Positions 37,819 through 46,286 of a stretch of DNA of 64,000 bases are shown here, piece after piece (within the stretch, counting starts at the first letter, position 1; every line of letters begins with the position of its first letter). The notes beneath the pieces are model-generated. The model was not told the origin of the DNA, did no database searches, and was given only the letters and a program-made list of their open reading frames with translations. The stretch covers positions 682,001 through 746,000 of the forward strand of contig JAVDKL010000002.1 of assembly GCA_030849965.1 (NCBI GenBank), read 5' to 3'. The translations under genes were made by a program, and so were the position numbers. Source of the DNA: Schauerella fraxinea. Its GTDB lineage: Bacteria > Pseudomonadota > Gammaproteobacteria > Burkholderiales > Burkholderiaceae_B.

Positions 37819-39240
37819 TTAGTCGATCTTCACAAGCGGCGGTAAACGCTGGCGACACGGCACGGCTTGTTCGAAAGAATGCGCGAATTCCAGCAGGGCC
37901 CGTTCTTCTCGATAACGCCCGACGATCTGCACGCCGACTGGCAGACCGTCATGGGTGAACCCGCAAGGCACAGAGATCGCGGGGTGCCCGGTGAGCGACA
38001 GGTAATAGCCCGAGCGCATCCAGTCGATGTAATTGTTCATGGGAACTCCATCGATTGATGGCACATAATCCCATTCGATGGGAAAAGGAGGCACTTGGCT
38101 TACCGGACCAATCAGGAAATCGTGAGATCGCATGAATGAATGCATCTCCAGAAAAATCGCGGCTCGCGCTTTTTCAGCTCGGGCGATGTCGGTGCCGTTA
38201 GCGCGTCGACCTACCCCTATGTTCCAGTGCACGCTGCTTTTGAAGGCATCCGGATGGGAAGCGGCAAGCTCTCCATACGCCAACTCAAACGCAACACCTC
38301 GCAGGATCTGAAAGGCGTCATCAGCCCGAGAAAAATCAGGGCAAGCCATCTCGACATGAGCACCGAGCGCTTCAAGTACAGGCACTTGTGCCATGGTCAT
38401 GCGCAGTATCTCGGCGTCCATGGGCAATCCGCCCCACGTTGAAGCGAACGCTACTTTGCTGCCCCTGACGTCACGTTCAAGCGCGCCAAGAAAGCGTGCA
38501 GGATCCTGCTCGATGGAAAACGGATCGCGCGGATCGTGTCCGGCCATGGTGGCCAGCAATAAGGCAACATCGCCTACTGTGCGACCCATGGGCCCCACGA
38601 CGGTCAGTGCGTTGAAGGGATTGACGGTAGGCCACTGCGGTACGCGTCCTGGGGAGGGTCGCAAGCCGACAACGTTGCAGAACGAGGCGGGATTGCGGAG
38701 CGACCCCCCCATATCGCTGCCATCGGCCAGTGTCGTCATACCGCAGGCCAGCGCGGCGGCAGCGCCGCCGCTGCTGCCGCCGGCCGACCGGCTCAAATCG
38801 TACGGGTTGCGCGTTGCGCCGAACAAGGCGTTGAAAGTGTGCGACCCGGCGCAGAACTCTGGGATATTGCTCTTACCCAATGTAACCGCGCCTGCGTTTT
38901 GCTCCCGTTGAACGAGTAGCGTGGTCACGTCCGGAATGTAGTCGCGGTAGAGCGGCGACCCGTGCGTGGTGCGCATGCCCCGCGTGAGAAAACAATCTTT
39001 GTGGACGATAGGAAGACCATGCAGCAAGCCAAGCGGCTCGTTATGCGCTTGACGTTCGTCGGCATGTAGTGCCTGCGTCATGGCCGCATCCAGATCGAGC
39101 GTGATGAGTGCGTTGACGTGAGGATTGCAGAGCTCAATGCGCTCGATATGCGCGGTGAGTAGTTCTCGTGCACTCAAATGCCCATGCTGAATCTCACGCC
39201 GAAGCACCGTCGCAGAGATGTCGCAAATTGATGAGATCAT
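37819..39240 (-). CDS. Amidase (amidase signature family)
   Basis: A 473-residue amidase-signature hydrolase with a Ser-cisSer-Lys triad: Lys in PIVHKDCFLT, the cis-Ser in the GGSSGGAAAALA element and the nucleophile in DGSDMGGSLRNPA. Family includes indoleacetamide hydrolase, nicotinamidase-like and 6-aminohexanoate hydrolases, so the substrate is open. First gene of a leftward operon (amidase, Bug receptor, dehydrogenase), divergent from an IclR regulator. Confidence 0.92.
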   Translation of the reverse strand: MISSICDISATVLRREIQHGHLSARELLTAHIERIELCNPHVNALITLDLDAAMTQALHADERQAHNEPLGLLHGLPIVHKDCFLTRGMRTTHGSPLYRDYIPDVTTLLVQREQNAGAVTLGKSNIPEFCAGSHTFNALFGATRNPYDLSRSAGGSSGGAAAALACGMTTLADGSDMGGSLRNPASFCNVVGLRPSPGRVPQWPTVNPFNALTVVGPMGRTVGDVALLLATMAGHDPRDPFSIEQDPARFLGALERDVRGSKVAFASTWGGLPMDAEILRMTMAQVPVLEALGAHVEMACPDFSRADDAFQILRGVAFELAYGELAASHPDAFKSSVHWNIGVGRRANGTDIARAEKARAAIFLEMHSFMRSHDFLIGPVSQVPPFPIEWDYVPSIDGVPMNNYIDWMRSGYYLSLTGHPAISVPCGFTHDGLPVGVQIVGRYREERALLEFAHSFEQAVPCRQRLPPLVKID

Positions 39241-39256
39241 GATTGAAGTATTGCGA

Positions 39257-39275
39257 TACGATATTTAGTATCGTA
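39257..39275. promoter_or_regulatory. Candidate IclR operator palindrome
   Basis: TACGATA-TTTAG-TATCGTA, a perfect 7-bp dyad with a 5-nt spacer, in the 77-nt gap between the divergent amidase operon and the IclR gene. A dyad there fits autoregulation and control of the amidase operon. Confidence 0.7.
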
Positions 39276-39317
39276 CAATCTACCATTGGCTCGTTGGGCT
39301 TTCAATGGAGGAAAACC

Positions 39318-40127
39318 ATGAGTGACGATCACCGCGCGCAAGAATCCCGGAACAAGCCTCAGCGAATTGCCGAGTCGTCGGAAAAAAACATGCTCTACGT
39401 GACGGCCGTCGACCGAGCGATCCTAGTTCTTGAGGCATTCTCTCAGCGGCCTGGCGAGCTGAGTCTCACCGAGCTGGCGCAGATGAGCGGGCAAGGGAAA
39501 AGCGCAACTCAGCGCTTTGTATTCACTTGGGAAAAGCTCGGGTATATCGCGCGCAATCCGGCGTCGCGCCGGCTGCGCTTGACCCCAAAAGCATTGGAGT
39601 TAGGACATTCGTATCTCAGAGGCGACCCGCTGATTGCACAAGTGGCGCCGCATCTCGCAATGCTTCGCGATCAGTTCGGACTAGCGGTCAATCTCAGTAT
39701 GCGCGAGGGCGACGACATGATCTATTTGCTGCGATTGCCGAGCCACCAGCTAACGCTAGCGGAAATGCTGCCAGGACGGCGGCTGCCGGCGTGGTCGAAT
39801 GCCAGCGGGCGCATGCTGCTCACACAGTGCGACGTGGACGAATTGCGCGCGATATTTGATCGACAGCCGCCACTCGCCTTTACACCTCGCACGACGGTTG
39901 ACCTCGACACGCTCGTCGCAGAGATTGCACAAGCTCGTTTGGATGGTTATTACGTCACACAGCATCAAGTCAATATGAATCAGATCGCCGTCGCGATTTT
40001 GGCATCTTTGCCTTCCGGCGCATGTGTCGCCATCGGAGTAGCCACGACCTTCGACGATTATTCGGTTGAGCGTGTAACGTCAACCATCGTTCCTGCACTT
40101 TTTCGGACGGCCGCTGCGTTGAGATAG
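39318..40127 (+). CDS. IclR family transcriptional regulator
   Basis: A 269-residue IclR regulator: winged helix at about 28-90 (LSLTELAQMSGQGKSATQRF) and effector-binding GAF-like domain from about 105. ATG 39318 follows GGAGG; the frame opens 25 codons earlier but that part covers the promoter and the palindrome. Divergent from the amidase/Bug/dehydrogenase operon, which it very probably controls. Confidence 0.92.
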   Translation: MSDDHRAQESRNKPQRIAESSEKNMLYVTAVDRAILVLEAFSQRPGELSLTELAQMSGQGKSATQRFVFTWEKLGYIARNPASRRLRLTPKALELGHSYLRGDPLIAQVAPHLAMLRDQFGLAVNLSMREGDDMIYLLRLPSHQLTLAEMLPGRRLPAWSNASGRMLLTQCDVDELRAIFDRQPPLAFTPRTTVDLDTLVAEIAQARLDGYYVTQHQVNMNQIAVAILASLPSGACVAIGVATTFDDYSVERVTSTIVPALFRTAAALR

Positions 40128-40891
40128 GGCAGCAATTTATTGTCCACGCTACAACAGGGCGCCCACTTGAGCTAGCTATAACCAGTTTTTCCGATCTCAG
40201 AAATCTATGGCTGCTGAGCGTAAGGATGCGCACGTTGCGCCAACACCCAGGCGAGTGACATGCGCCTTTGCCCAATACGCATCGTTCGTGAGATTTGTGC
40301 CCCGCCCCGCAGGGATACCGGCCGTCAGGCGACCTTGGTCGCATAGCGTGCGGCCCACATCGAAAACCGTGTGCCTGGGCACCGAGAGCGAGTTGTCCGC
40401 AATCGCGGTACTGCCTCGATGCGGTCGCTGCGTTCGTAGTCAGCGTTACGCCTTGAATGGCAGACAGATCTCACTCTACGCCCATCTGCGCCTGCCATTG
40501 GGTAGACCTGTGGCCTGTTTACCCTGATCGTTCACGACCTCAGATTTCGTCAGCTCCGGGTCGAGTACGCGATGTCACTGCCGGCGTCGTAGCGCTCTCT
40601 TGATAGCGGTCCCCGGTGCGCGCGCAGGTGATTGCGTTGAAGCTTTTGTTGAGGACTTCCATAGCGTCGTGCGCCAAGTTTCAGCAGCAATCGCTCGTCT
40701 GCAAATGACAATGTGTCCGCAATGCCAATACGGTTCAATATTGTGGAAGCCTGATGACATCACGGATTCTGCGAGACGTTCAAATCGGATTGGTGTTCTA
40801 CGACTCATTCAGGAGGAGGGTGGCACTCGATTTATTGAAGTGATGGCTGCACGAGCAGTGAACGGATCGATGCAAATTGGAACATTTATAC
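40128..40891. other. Intergenic stretch, no gene recognised
   Basis: About 760 nt between the IclR gene and the siderophore-receptor promoter. Several short frames exist on both strands, none with a believable product. A ~90-bp part around 40320-40390 is loosely repeated near 43650-43730 on the far side of the receptor gene. Confidence 0.35.
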
Positions 40892-40910
40892 GAAAACAAT
40901 TCTTATTTGC
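40892..40910 (+). promoter_or_regulatory. Possible Fur box
   Basis: GAAAACAATTCTTATTTGC matches 11 of 19 positions of the Fur consensus and lies about 65 nt upstream of a TonB-dependent siderophore receptor; a TATAAT hexamer follows at about 40912. Iron repression is expected for this gene class. Match is moderate. Confidence 0.45.
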
Positions 40911-40977
40911 GTATAATTCCTATTATCGATTGTGCAGCTTCGGGTTGCCTTCCATTCACCCTTGAGGATTTAACGTG

Positions 40978-43182
40978 ATGCTTTCCTTCGGACGGCGGCT
41001 TCGTCCTGCCCATCTTTCCGCGCTCGTTGTCGCCAGTATGCTCATACCGATAATGAGCGTTCGCGCCGCCGACACGCATATCTACATGCCCACTCTTACT
41101 GTCGTTGGCGACCGCATGGATGGTGTCACTACAGAAGGATCGGGGCGCTTCACGGCTCCAGCAGTAACGATCGGCAAAATCACGGAGGCGTTGAAGAACA
41201 TCCCACAATCTGTCAGCGTGGTGACGCGGCAGCGCATGGACGAACAAAACTTGCAGACGCTTGGAGAAGTGCTCGAGCAGACCACCGGGATCACGGTCCA
41301 AGACGCAAATAGCTACGAGCGAAACTATTTCGCCCGAGGCTTCAAGATCGAGACGATTCAGTACGATGGCGTACCTACCCAGATCGGCAGTGGTTTCGTC
41401 ACGCAGCCCGACATGGCGCTATACGATCGTGTGGAGGTTCTTCGCGGACCGGCGGGTATTTTCAACGGTGTCGGCGAGCCCGGCGGTACTGTCAATCTCG
41501 TTCGCAAACGTCCCACCCCCGACTTTACAGTCACTGGAACGTTGACGGCCGGCTCGTGGAATAATCGGCGTGCTGAATTCGATCTGAGCAACCGCCTGAA
41601 CGAAGCCGGCACGCTGCGCGGTCGCGTCGTCGGCGTCTATCAGGATCGTGACTTCTTCTACGATGTCGCCAATACGAAGAAGACAGTGGGATACGGGATC
41701 CTCGAGTACGATTTTTCGCCCGCCACCACAATGGGTGTGGGTGTCAGCTACGAGCAAAACGATATGTTGCCGATGTATGGCGGTTTGCCGCGCTATATGG
41801 ACGGCACCGACCTGCAGTTTCGTCGCAGCAAAAATCTGAATGCCGCGTGGTCGAGAACACGATTTGAACGCACGACGTTGTTTGCCGATCTCACGCATCG
41901 TTTCAACGACAACTGGCGCTTGCGCGGCGGGATTACCAACACCCGCGAGACTGGGCACGATCAGTCCGGTTCGAACTACTACGCGGTCAATCCCGCTACC
42001 GGCATGGGCCCGACGATCTCGGCGTTCAACGCACGGTTCCATTCGGAGCAGACCGCCATCGATGCCACACTCGAAGGTGCTTTTTCTGCCTTCGGCAAAC
42101 AGCACGACTTCATTGCAGGGGCGAACTTCTGGGATCGGGATTACGACAGCCAGTCGCAATCGCGAACTGTTCCGCGTCCCGCCATCGATGTGTTCAACTT
42201 CAACCCGCACGACTATAGCGATTTTCCGACGGTCATCGCCCGTGCGCCCACCAACCGTCAGCTAAAGACCGAGCAAACTGGCTTATATAGCTCGCTGCGC
42301 CTGACGTTGGCAGATCCCTTGAAGCTAACGATCGGCGGTCGCTTTAGCGAATATCGCAATAAGCAATTCAATACAGTTACCGGGCAGGAACTTACGCGTT
42401 CCACCGACAACGCCTTCATTCCCTACGCCGCCGTCACGCTGGCATTGAACGACCAGTGGACTGCCTACACTAGCTACGCCGAGATCTTCCGCAGCCAGGC
42501 GACCCGCTTCACGGCGGACGGTTCACCGCTTGAGCCCGCAGTGGGGAAGAATTACGAAGTTGGCATCAAGGGCGAATTGTACGATGGCCGGATCGGCACG
42601 TCGCTAGCCGTTTTCCGCGTGCTGGAAGAAAATCGCGAGCAGATCGACCCCAACAATCCAGAACCCTGCTTTGGATCGCCGACGCTGGGCGCCTGCTATG
42701 TGGCCGACGGAAAGGTGCGCAGCCAGGGGATCGAAGCGGAACTCAACGGCCAGCTTTCATCGGGCTGGAATGCGTTTGCCGGATACACCTTCAATACGAC
42801 CAAGTATTTGCAGGATCGGGACCGCACCGGCGGACCCACTGCAAACGAGGGCCAGCCGTATAGCAGCTTCACTCCCAAGCACATCTTCCGGCTTTGGACG
42901 TCTTATCAACTGCCGAACGATCTTCGGGATGTGACAATCTCCGGTGGCGTGCGTGTGCAAAGCGCGACGACCAAGACCAACGGCACCGTCGAATTGAAGC
43001 AGGGCATGTATTCGCTATGGGACACGCGCATTGGCTACCGAATCAATAGAAATCTGACCACCGCCCTCAACGTCAACAATATCTTCGACAAGAAATACTA
43101 TCGCACACTGGGTAGTCCGATGGGCGGTAACTGGTATGGCGAACCGCGGAGCATAATGCTTACGTTGCAGGCGAAGTATTGA
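40978..43182 (+). CDS. TonB-dependent siderophore receptor
   Basis: Outer-membrane receptor of 734 residues that imports ferric siderophores using TonB energy. Signal peptide (about 1-30, ending VRAAD), a plug domain (KNIPQSVSVVTRQRM, the siderophore-type motif, then GFKIETIQYDGVP and DRVEVLRGPAGIF), and a 22-strand barrel ending in the aromatic terminus LTLQAKY. ATG 40978 was preferred over the GTG one codon upstream; both lie within range of a TGAGG site. No siderophore-biosynthesis or TonB genes nearby, so it probably takes up a xenosiderophore. Confidence 0.93.
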   Translation: MLSFGRRLRPAHLSALVVASMLIPIMSVRAADTHIYMPTLTVVGDRMDGVTTEGSGRFTAPAVTIGKITEALKNIPQSVSVVTRQRMDEQNLQTLGEVLEQTTGITVQDANSYERNYFARGFKIETIQYDGVPTQIGSGFVTQPDMALYDRVEVLRGPAGIFNGVGEPGGTVNLVRKRPTPDFTVTGTLTAGSWNNRRAEFDLSNRLNEAGTLRGRVVGVYQDRDFFYDVANTKKTVGYGILEYDFSPATTMGVGVSYEQNDMLPMYGGLPRYMDGTDLQFRRSKNLNAAWSRTRFERTTLFADLTHRFNDNWRLRGGITNTRETGHDQSGSNYYAVNPATGMGPTISAFNARFHSEQTAIDATLEGAFSAFGKQHDFIAGANFWDRDYDSQSQSRTVPRPAIDVFNFNPHDYSDFPTVIARAPTNRQLKTEQTGLYSSLRLTLADPLKLTIGGRFSEYRNKQFNTVTGQELTRSTDNAFIPYAAVTLALNDQWTAYTSYAEIFRSQATRFTADGSPLEPAVGKNYEVGIKGELYDGRIGTSLAVFRVLEENREQIDPNNPEPCFGSPTLGACYVADGKVRSQGIEAELNGQLSSGWNAFAGYTFNTTKYLQDRDRTGGPTANEGQPYSSFTPKHIFRLWTSYQLPNDLRDVTISGGVRVQSATTKTNGTVELKQGMYSLWDTRIGYRINRNLTTALNVNNIFDKKYYRTLGSPMGGNWYGEPRSIMLTLQAKY

Positions 43183-43198
43183 TAAAAGCTCGAAAAGC

Positions 43199-43400
43199 AC
43201 CAGCGAGACAGTGCGGATCACACCTACGAAGAATTTCTCAACGGAATTGCCACGTCGGTGCCTATGGGACGGGTTGGAACCGCTAGCGAATTCGCACAAG
43301 TTGCTTGTTTCTTAGCCTCCAATGCCAATGGCTATGTGACTGGAACTGCGATAAATGTGGATGGTGGAGCATCGCCTGTCGTTAAAGTGGACTTGACGAT
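43199..43400 (+). pseudogene. C-terminal fragment of a short-chain dehydrogenase
   Basis: The frame contains VPMGRVGTASEFAQVACFLA and then GYVTGTAINVDGGASPVV, the standard C-terminal end of an SDR with its V-D-G-G motif. No cofactor-binding half exists upstream, where the receptor gene ends. A leftover of a lost gene. Confidence 0.7.
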
Positions 43401-44103
43401 CGAGGCTAGACAGCCTGGCGCGAATTGGCTGCGAGCAACATATTCTGAATGTCGTTCCAGGGTGGTCCGGACGGTTCCACGTGCGTGGCTTAAAATTTCT
43501 GAGGGCGTGAGGCCCGTCGTGCTTGCGTGCTTGACATGCATTTAACGGACGATAAGCGCAGCGATCGTATTCCGAAGTGCCTTAGCGCGATGCGGTTTCG
43601 CCAAAAAACGACTGCGGCAACCTTACGTCATGCCTATGCGTCCTGTGCCAACAGCATTACCCGCCGCCCGGAGATCTTGGTCGCATAGCAAGCGCGCAGA
43701 TCGACTGCCGTGCTTCGGAACACCGAAACAATCTGTTTGTAGACCGGTCGATCGTTGCCATTCGAAAGAGGGCGCTTCATCATCCCTGATGCGAAATGAT
43801 GCTTGTTACAAGACATTTAACAGGCACCGCGCATTCGGCGCAGCGCCCGCATCAACCACTTTCGCGATTAACGGCCGCGGTTCGACTGAGAAACGAGCGA
43901 CCCGGCTAGCCTCTTGGTCGTCGCAGCGGAACGCGAGTTATCGAGTGCTACCGACGCCCGTCCCTCGAGTTTCGCTCCTGTCTCTGCTGCTGACCCTGAT
44001 TGGCGCAAGGCCGAGCCAGCCAAAGAACGCTGCAGATTGCTAGCCGAGCCGTAGCAGAATGGGCGCCGCTAGGCCGCCATCAGTCGCGACGGCGTTGCGC
44101 GCG
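43401..44103. other. Intergenic stretch at the left edge of the prophage region
   Basis: About 700 nt with no supportable gene, tRNA or recombination site. The attachment site of the adjacent prophage could lie here, but I cannot find a matching repeat at the right side by eye. Confidence 0.3.
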
Positions 44104-44598
44104 TCAAGCCAGCAACGACAGAACTTTACCCATGGTGGATACTCTCCCAACGCTATGCGTGTGCCCGTGGCTACGCATGACAGCGTTGTACGCCGGGATT
44201 TCCAGGGAGCTCATAGAGTCAGGGCCCGTCGATTGAAGCAAGCGCAACTCTTTGTCTATGGCCGCCAGATCCATTGTGGGCAGACGAGAGGCAAGCTCAC
44301 CAAACTTTTCCCGTTGTACCGCGCAACGTACGGCCTTCTGTGCGGGACGCACCTCACGCTCAATGTAGGTGATGACTACTACTGCTGGTCCCAGCACGCC
44401 TGCGATCAGTGGCTTGTCGCCAAGCCAGCTTGCAAAAATTGCAGATCCACCCAAGACGCTGAGAAAAGAGAAGATGCTGTCGAGCCTTCGATAGAAGCGT
44501 TCGTTCATCTCATTAAAACGCACCCCATACATTACGTCGATGGACGCTTCGTAATTGGTACGCACATTCTCGGCGGGAATCGCGTGGTCTGCATTCAT
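44104..44598 (-). CDS. Small membrane protein at prophage left end
   Basis: A 164-residue protein with two adjacent hydrophobic segments (about 43-82) and a long charged C-terminal helix. ATG is preceded by a TAGGAG site. The layout (helix, two TMs, cytoplasmic tail) resembles SLATT-type or other prophage accessory membrane proteins, but no family is certain. It is divergent from the early replication genes. Confidence 0.65.
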   Translation of the reverse strand: MNADHAIPAENVRTNYEASIDVMYGVRFNEMNERFYRRLDSIFSFLSVLGGSAIFASWLGDKPLIAGVLGPAVVVITYIEREVRPAQKAVRCAVQREKFGELASRLPTMDLAAIDKELRLLQSTGPDSMSSLEIPAYNAVMRSHGHTHSVGRVSTMGKVLSLLA

Positions 44599-44608
44599 GC
44601 TGAAACTC

Positions 44609-44704
44609 CTAACGTTGCGGTGAATTCACCGGCGGAGGTGGTGGCCGTGTTGGGCTACGCATCGGCGGTGTCTGACTGCGCTCTTCTCTGGTTGCTTCGT
44701 TCAT
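44609..44704 (-). CDS. Tiny proline-rich protein
   Basis: A 31-codon frame ending PTRPPPPPVNSPQR, with AGGGG 6 nt before its ATG, just upstream of the membrane-protein gene on the same strand. It lies only 29 nt from the GTG of the rightward frame at 44734, leaving little room for two divergent promoters, so one of the two may be false. Confidence 0.3.
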   Translation of the reverse strand: MNEATREERSQTPPMRSPTRPPPPPVNSPQR

Positions 44705-44733
44705 GGTCAGCCCCTCGTAATGGATGGTCAGGT

Positions 44734-44874
44734 GTGAGAGCCGCCAATCTATCACGAGCAAGGCTGGCCGCCCATTGGGGCGGTGAGGCTGATAAGCCTC
44801 CCGCCCACACCCCGGGCGACACCACCACGCCGCCCCCTGATGAAGCAATACCGATAGGGCCTACCGATGTTTAG
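44734..44874 (+). CDS. Small hypothetical phage protein
   Basis: A 46-codon frame from GTG with protein-like composition (ARLAAHWGGEADKPPAHTP, then TTTPPPDEAIPIGPTDV). Its stop overlaps the start of the next gene (ATGTTTAG), as throughout this early operon, which is the main support. Unknown function. Confidence 0.35.
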   Translation: MRAANLSRARLAAHWGGEADKPPAHTPGDTTTPPPDEAIPIGPTDV

Positions 44875-45082
44875 CGGACAAGCGGCCTTGGTCGTCTTTG
44901 GCGTTCCTCTGGCGGCACTCGTGGCGATCGTCGTTACGGCGAAAGTCATGTCGTCCTTGCGCGCCTGGCGGAGGCACCGCGCTGTGTCGGCCTGGTCGCG
45001 GCAGCAACGTGACAAGCAGAGCGCAGCGTCTGCCATCAATCAATCGCATTACGACCCGAAGCTGTTTCGGCGTCGCAGATGA
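44867..45082 (+). CDS. Small phage membrane protein
   Basis: A 71-residue protein with one N-terminal membrane segment (ALVVFGVPLAALVAIVVTAK) and a basic C-terminus. Overlaps both neighbours by start/stop codons, placing it in the early operon ahead of the replication genes. No family recognised. Confidence 0.6.
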   Translation: MFSGQAALVVFGVPLAALVAIVVTAKVMSSLRAWRRHRAVSAWSRQQRDKQSAASAINQSHYDPKLFRRRR

Positions 45083-45390
45083 GCAGTGAGCACCCGGCTA
45101 GCTTAGCTAGCGAAAAGACGGACTCCTCCACCCGTCCTGCCGGCGTGTCTATTTGTGGAGATGGAGGTCAGATGAAACCAATCGGGAAATTCAAGCACGA
45201 TCGAAGCTCTGAGGCCGTTGACGACGCGCGCCTAGCGGCGAAAGCGATTTGCAACGCGTTGCGAATTGGTGTGACTCCTGAAGTCGTCGAGCAACTTTGG
45301 TTCGCCTTGGCGCACTTACCGAATTGCGATGATGAAGAGCAGGAAGTTGCAGTGTCCGCCAGAGCCAAGAAATACGGTTTCCGAGGCTGA
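45079..45390 (+). CDS. Phage hypothetical protein
   Basis: A 103-residue protein starting at the ATGA overlap with the preceding stop. The C-terminal half is helical (AVDDARLAAKAICNALRIGV). No family recognised; position suggests a role in early phage expression or replication. Confidence 0.6.
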   Translation: MSSEHPASLASEKTDSSTRPAGVSICGDGGQMKPIGKFKHDRSSEAVDDARLAAKAICNALRIGVTPEVVEQLWFALAHLPNCDDEEQEVAVSARAKKYGFRG

Positions 45391-45394
45391 AATT

Positions 45395-45820
45395 ATGGCA
45401 GGCGACTGGATCAAATTTGAGATCAACACACCCGAGAAGCGGGAGGTACTGGCCATCACAGTTGAGATGGGTTGGGACGATCCCGATCTGACGGTCGGAA
45501 AGCTGCTTCGCGTTTGGCGTTGGTTTGATCAACAGACTCTTGACGGTAACGCTGACAGCGTTACCTCGGCGTTACTGGATCGTATAGCTGGCGTTAGCGG
45601 ATTCGCAAAAGCAATGGCAAATGTTGGTTGGCTGGTTACCACCGACTCGGGAATGTCGTTGCCGAACTTTGATCGTCACAACGGAAAGACAGCGAAAGAC
45701 CGAGCTTTGACGGCAAAACGTGTGGCTAACCATAAGACTAACGCCAAGGCTAACGCCACTGGTAACGCTTCTAGCGTTACCCCACCGTTACCTAGAGAAG
45801 AGAAGAATAGAGAAGAATAG
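45395..45820 (+). CDS. Phage replication protein, N-terminal part (frameshifted)
   Basis: A 141-residue product beginning MAGDWIKFEINTPEKREV, a domain typical of replication-initiator (O-like) proteins of Burkholderiales phages. It ends in a repetitive charged stretch PREEKNREE at TAG 45818. The next frame continues the same kind of sequence (EKNREDIKDIE) to 46286 in another frame. ATG 45395 lies 4 nt after the previous stop. Probably one gene split by slippage in a purine-rich repeat, unless frameshifting is programmed. Confidence 0.75.
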   Translation: MAGDWIKFEINTPEKREVLAITVEMGWDDPDLTVGKLLRVWRWFDQQTLDGNADSVTSALLDRIAGVSGFAKAMANVGWLVTTDSGMSLPNFDRHNGKTAKDRALTAKRVANHKTNAKANATGNASSVTPPLPREEKNREE

Positions 45821-46286
45821 AGAAGATATAAAAGATATAGAAGCTAACGCTTCTGTCCCCAGCGCCGCTAGCGCGCCGTCTGGCGACTTGCTGGGCAATG
45901 GTGCTGCAACTGCCGTCGAATCTTGCGATGAGCCAGCTGTGGTCAGCGCGTGCCCGGTACAGAAAATCGTCGACCTTTACCACTGTTGCATGCCTGAAAA
46001 CCCACGCGTCCGTGTGCTTGACGATGCACGTCGGAAGTCGATCGGTGCTCGGTGGAAGCAAGCCGCGCGGATGCAAACCAAGCCATTTGGCTACAGCGAC
46101 ACGTCCGAAGGCTTGCAGGCATGGCGCCGATACTTCGAGGTATGTGCCCAGTCGGATTTTCTCACTGGAAGGGTGCAGGCGCAGCGCGACAAGCCGCCTT
46201 TTTTGGCAGACATCGATTTTCTGATGTCGCCGGCAGGTTTTCGGAAGACGCTTGAAAACAAGTACCACCGGAGCGCTGAGCAATGA
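45720..46286 (+). CDS. Phage replication protein, C-terminal part
   Basis: Meaningful sequence begins at about 45795, after the purine-rich slip site; earlier codons are a shadow of the preceding frame and the nominal start is not believable. The readable part (KIVDLYHCCMPENPRVRVLD, then ARWKQAARM and WRRYFEVCAQSDFLTG) matches the C-terminal domain seen in phage replication proteins next to DnaB genes. Its stop overlaps the helicase ATG (ATGA). Confidence 0.65.
   Translation: MWLTIRLTPRLTPLVTLLALPHRYLEKRRIEKNREDIKDIEANASVPSAASAPSGDLLGNGAATAVESCDEPAVVSACPVQKIVDLYHCCMPENPRVRVLDDARRKSIGARWKQAARMQTKPFGYSDTSEGLQAWRRYFEVCAQSDFLTGRVQAQRDKPPFLADIDFLMSPAGFRKTLENKYHRSAEQ

Noticed and set aside
40600-40965. 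121-codon frame upstream of the siderophore receptor
   Set aside because: Runs through the predicted promoter and Fur box and has no believable fold or start context.
43630-44043. 137-codon frame right of the SDR fragment
   Set aside because: Arg/Pro-rich nonsense composition; no support on either strand.
44059-44874. 271-codon rightward frame covering the membrane-protein gene at the prophage left end
   Set aside because: The leftward gene has a ribosome site and two membrane segments; only the last 46 codons of the rightward frame look protein-like and are listed separately at low confidence.
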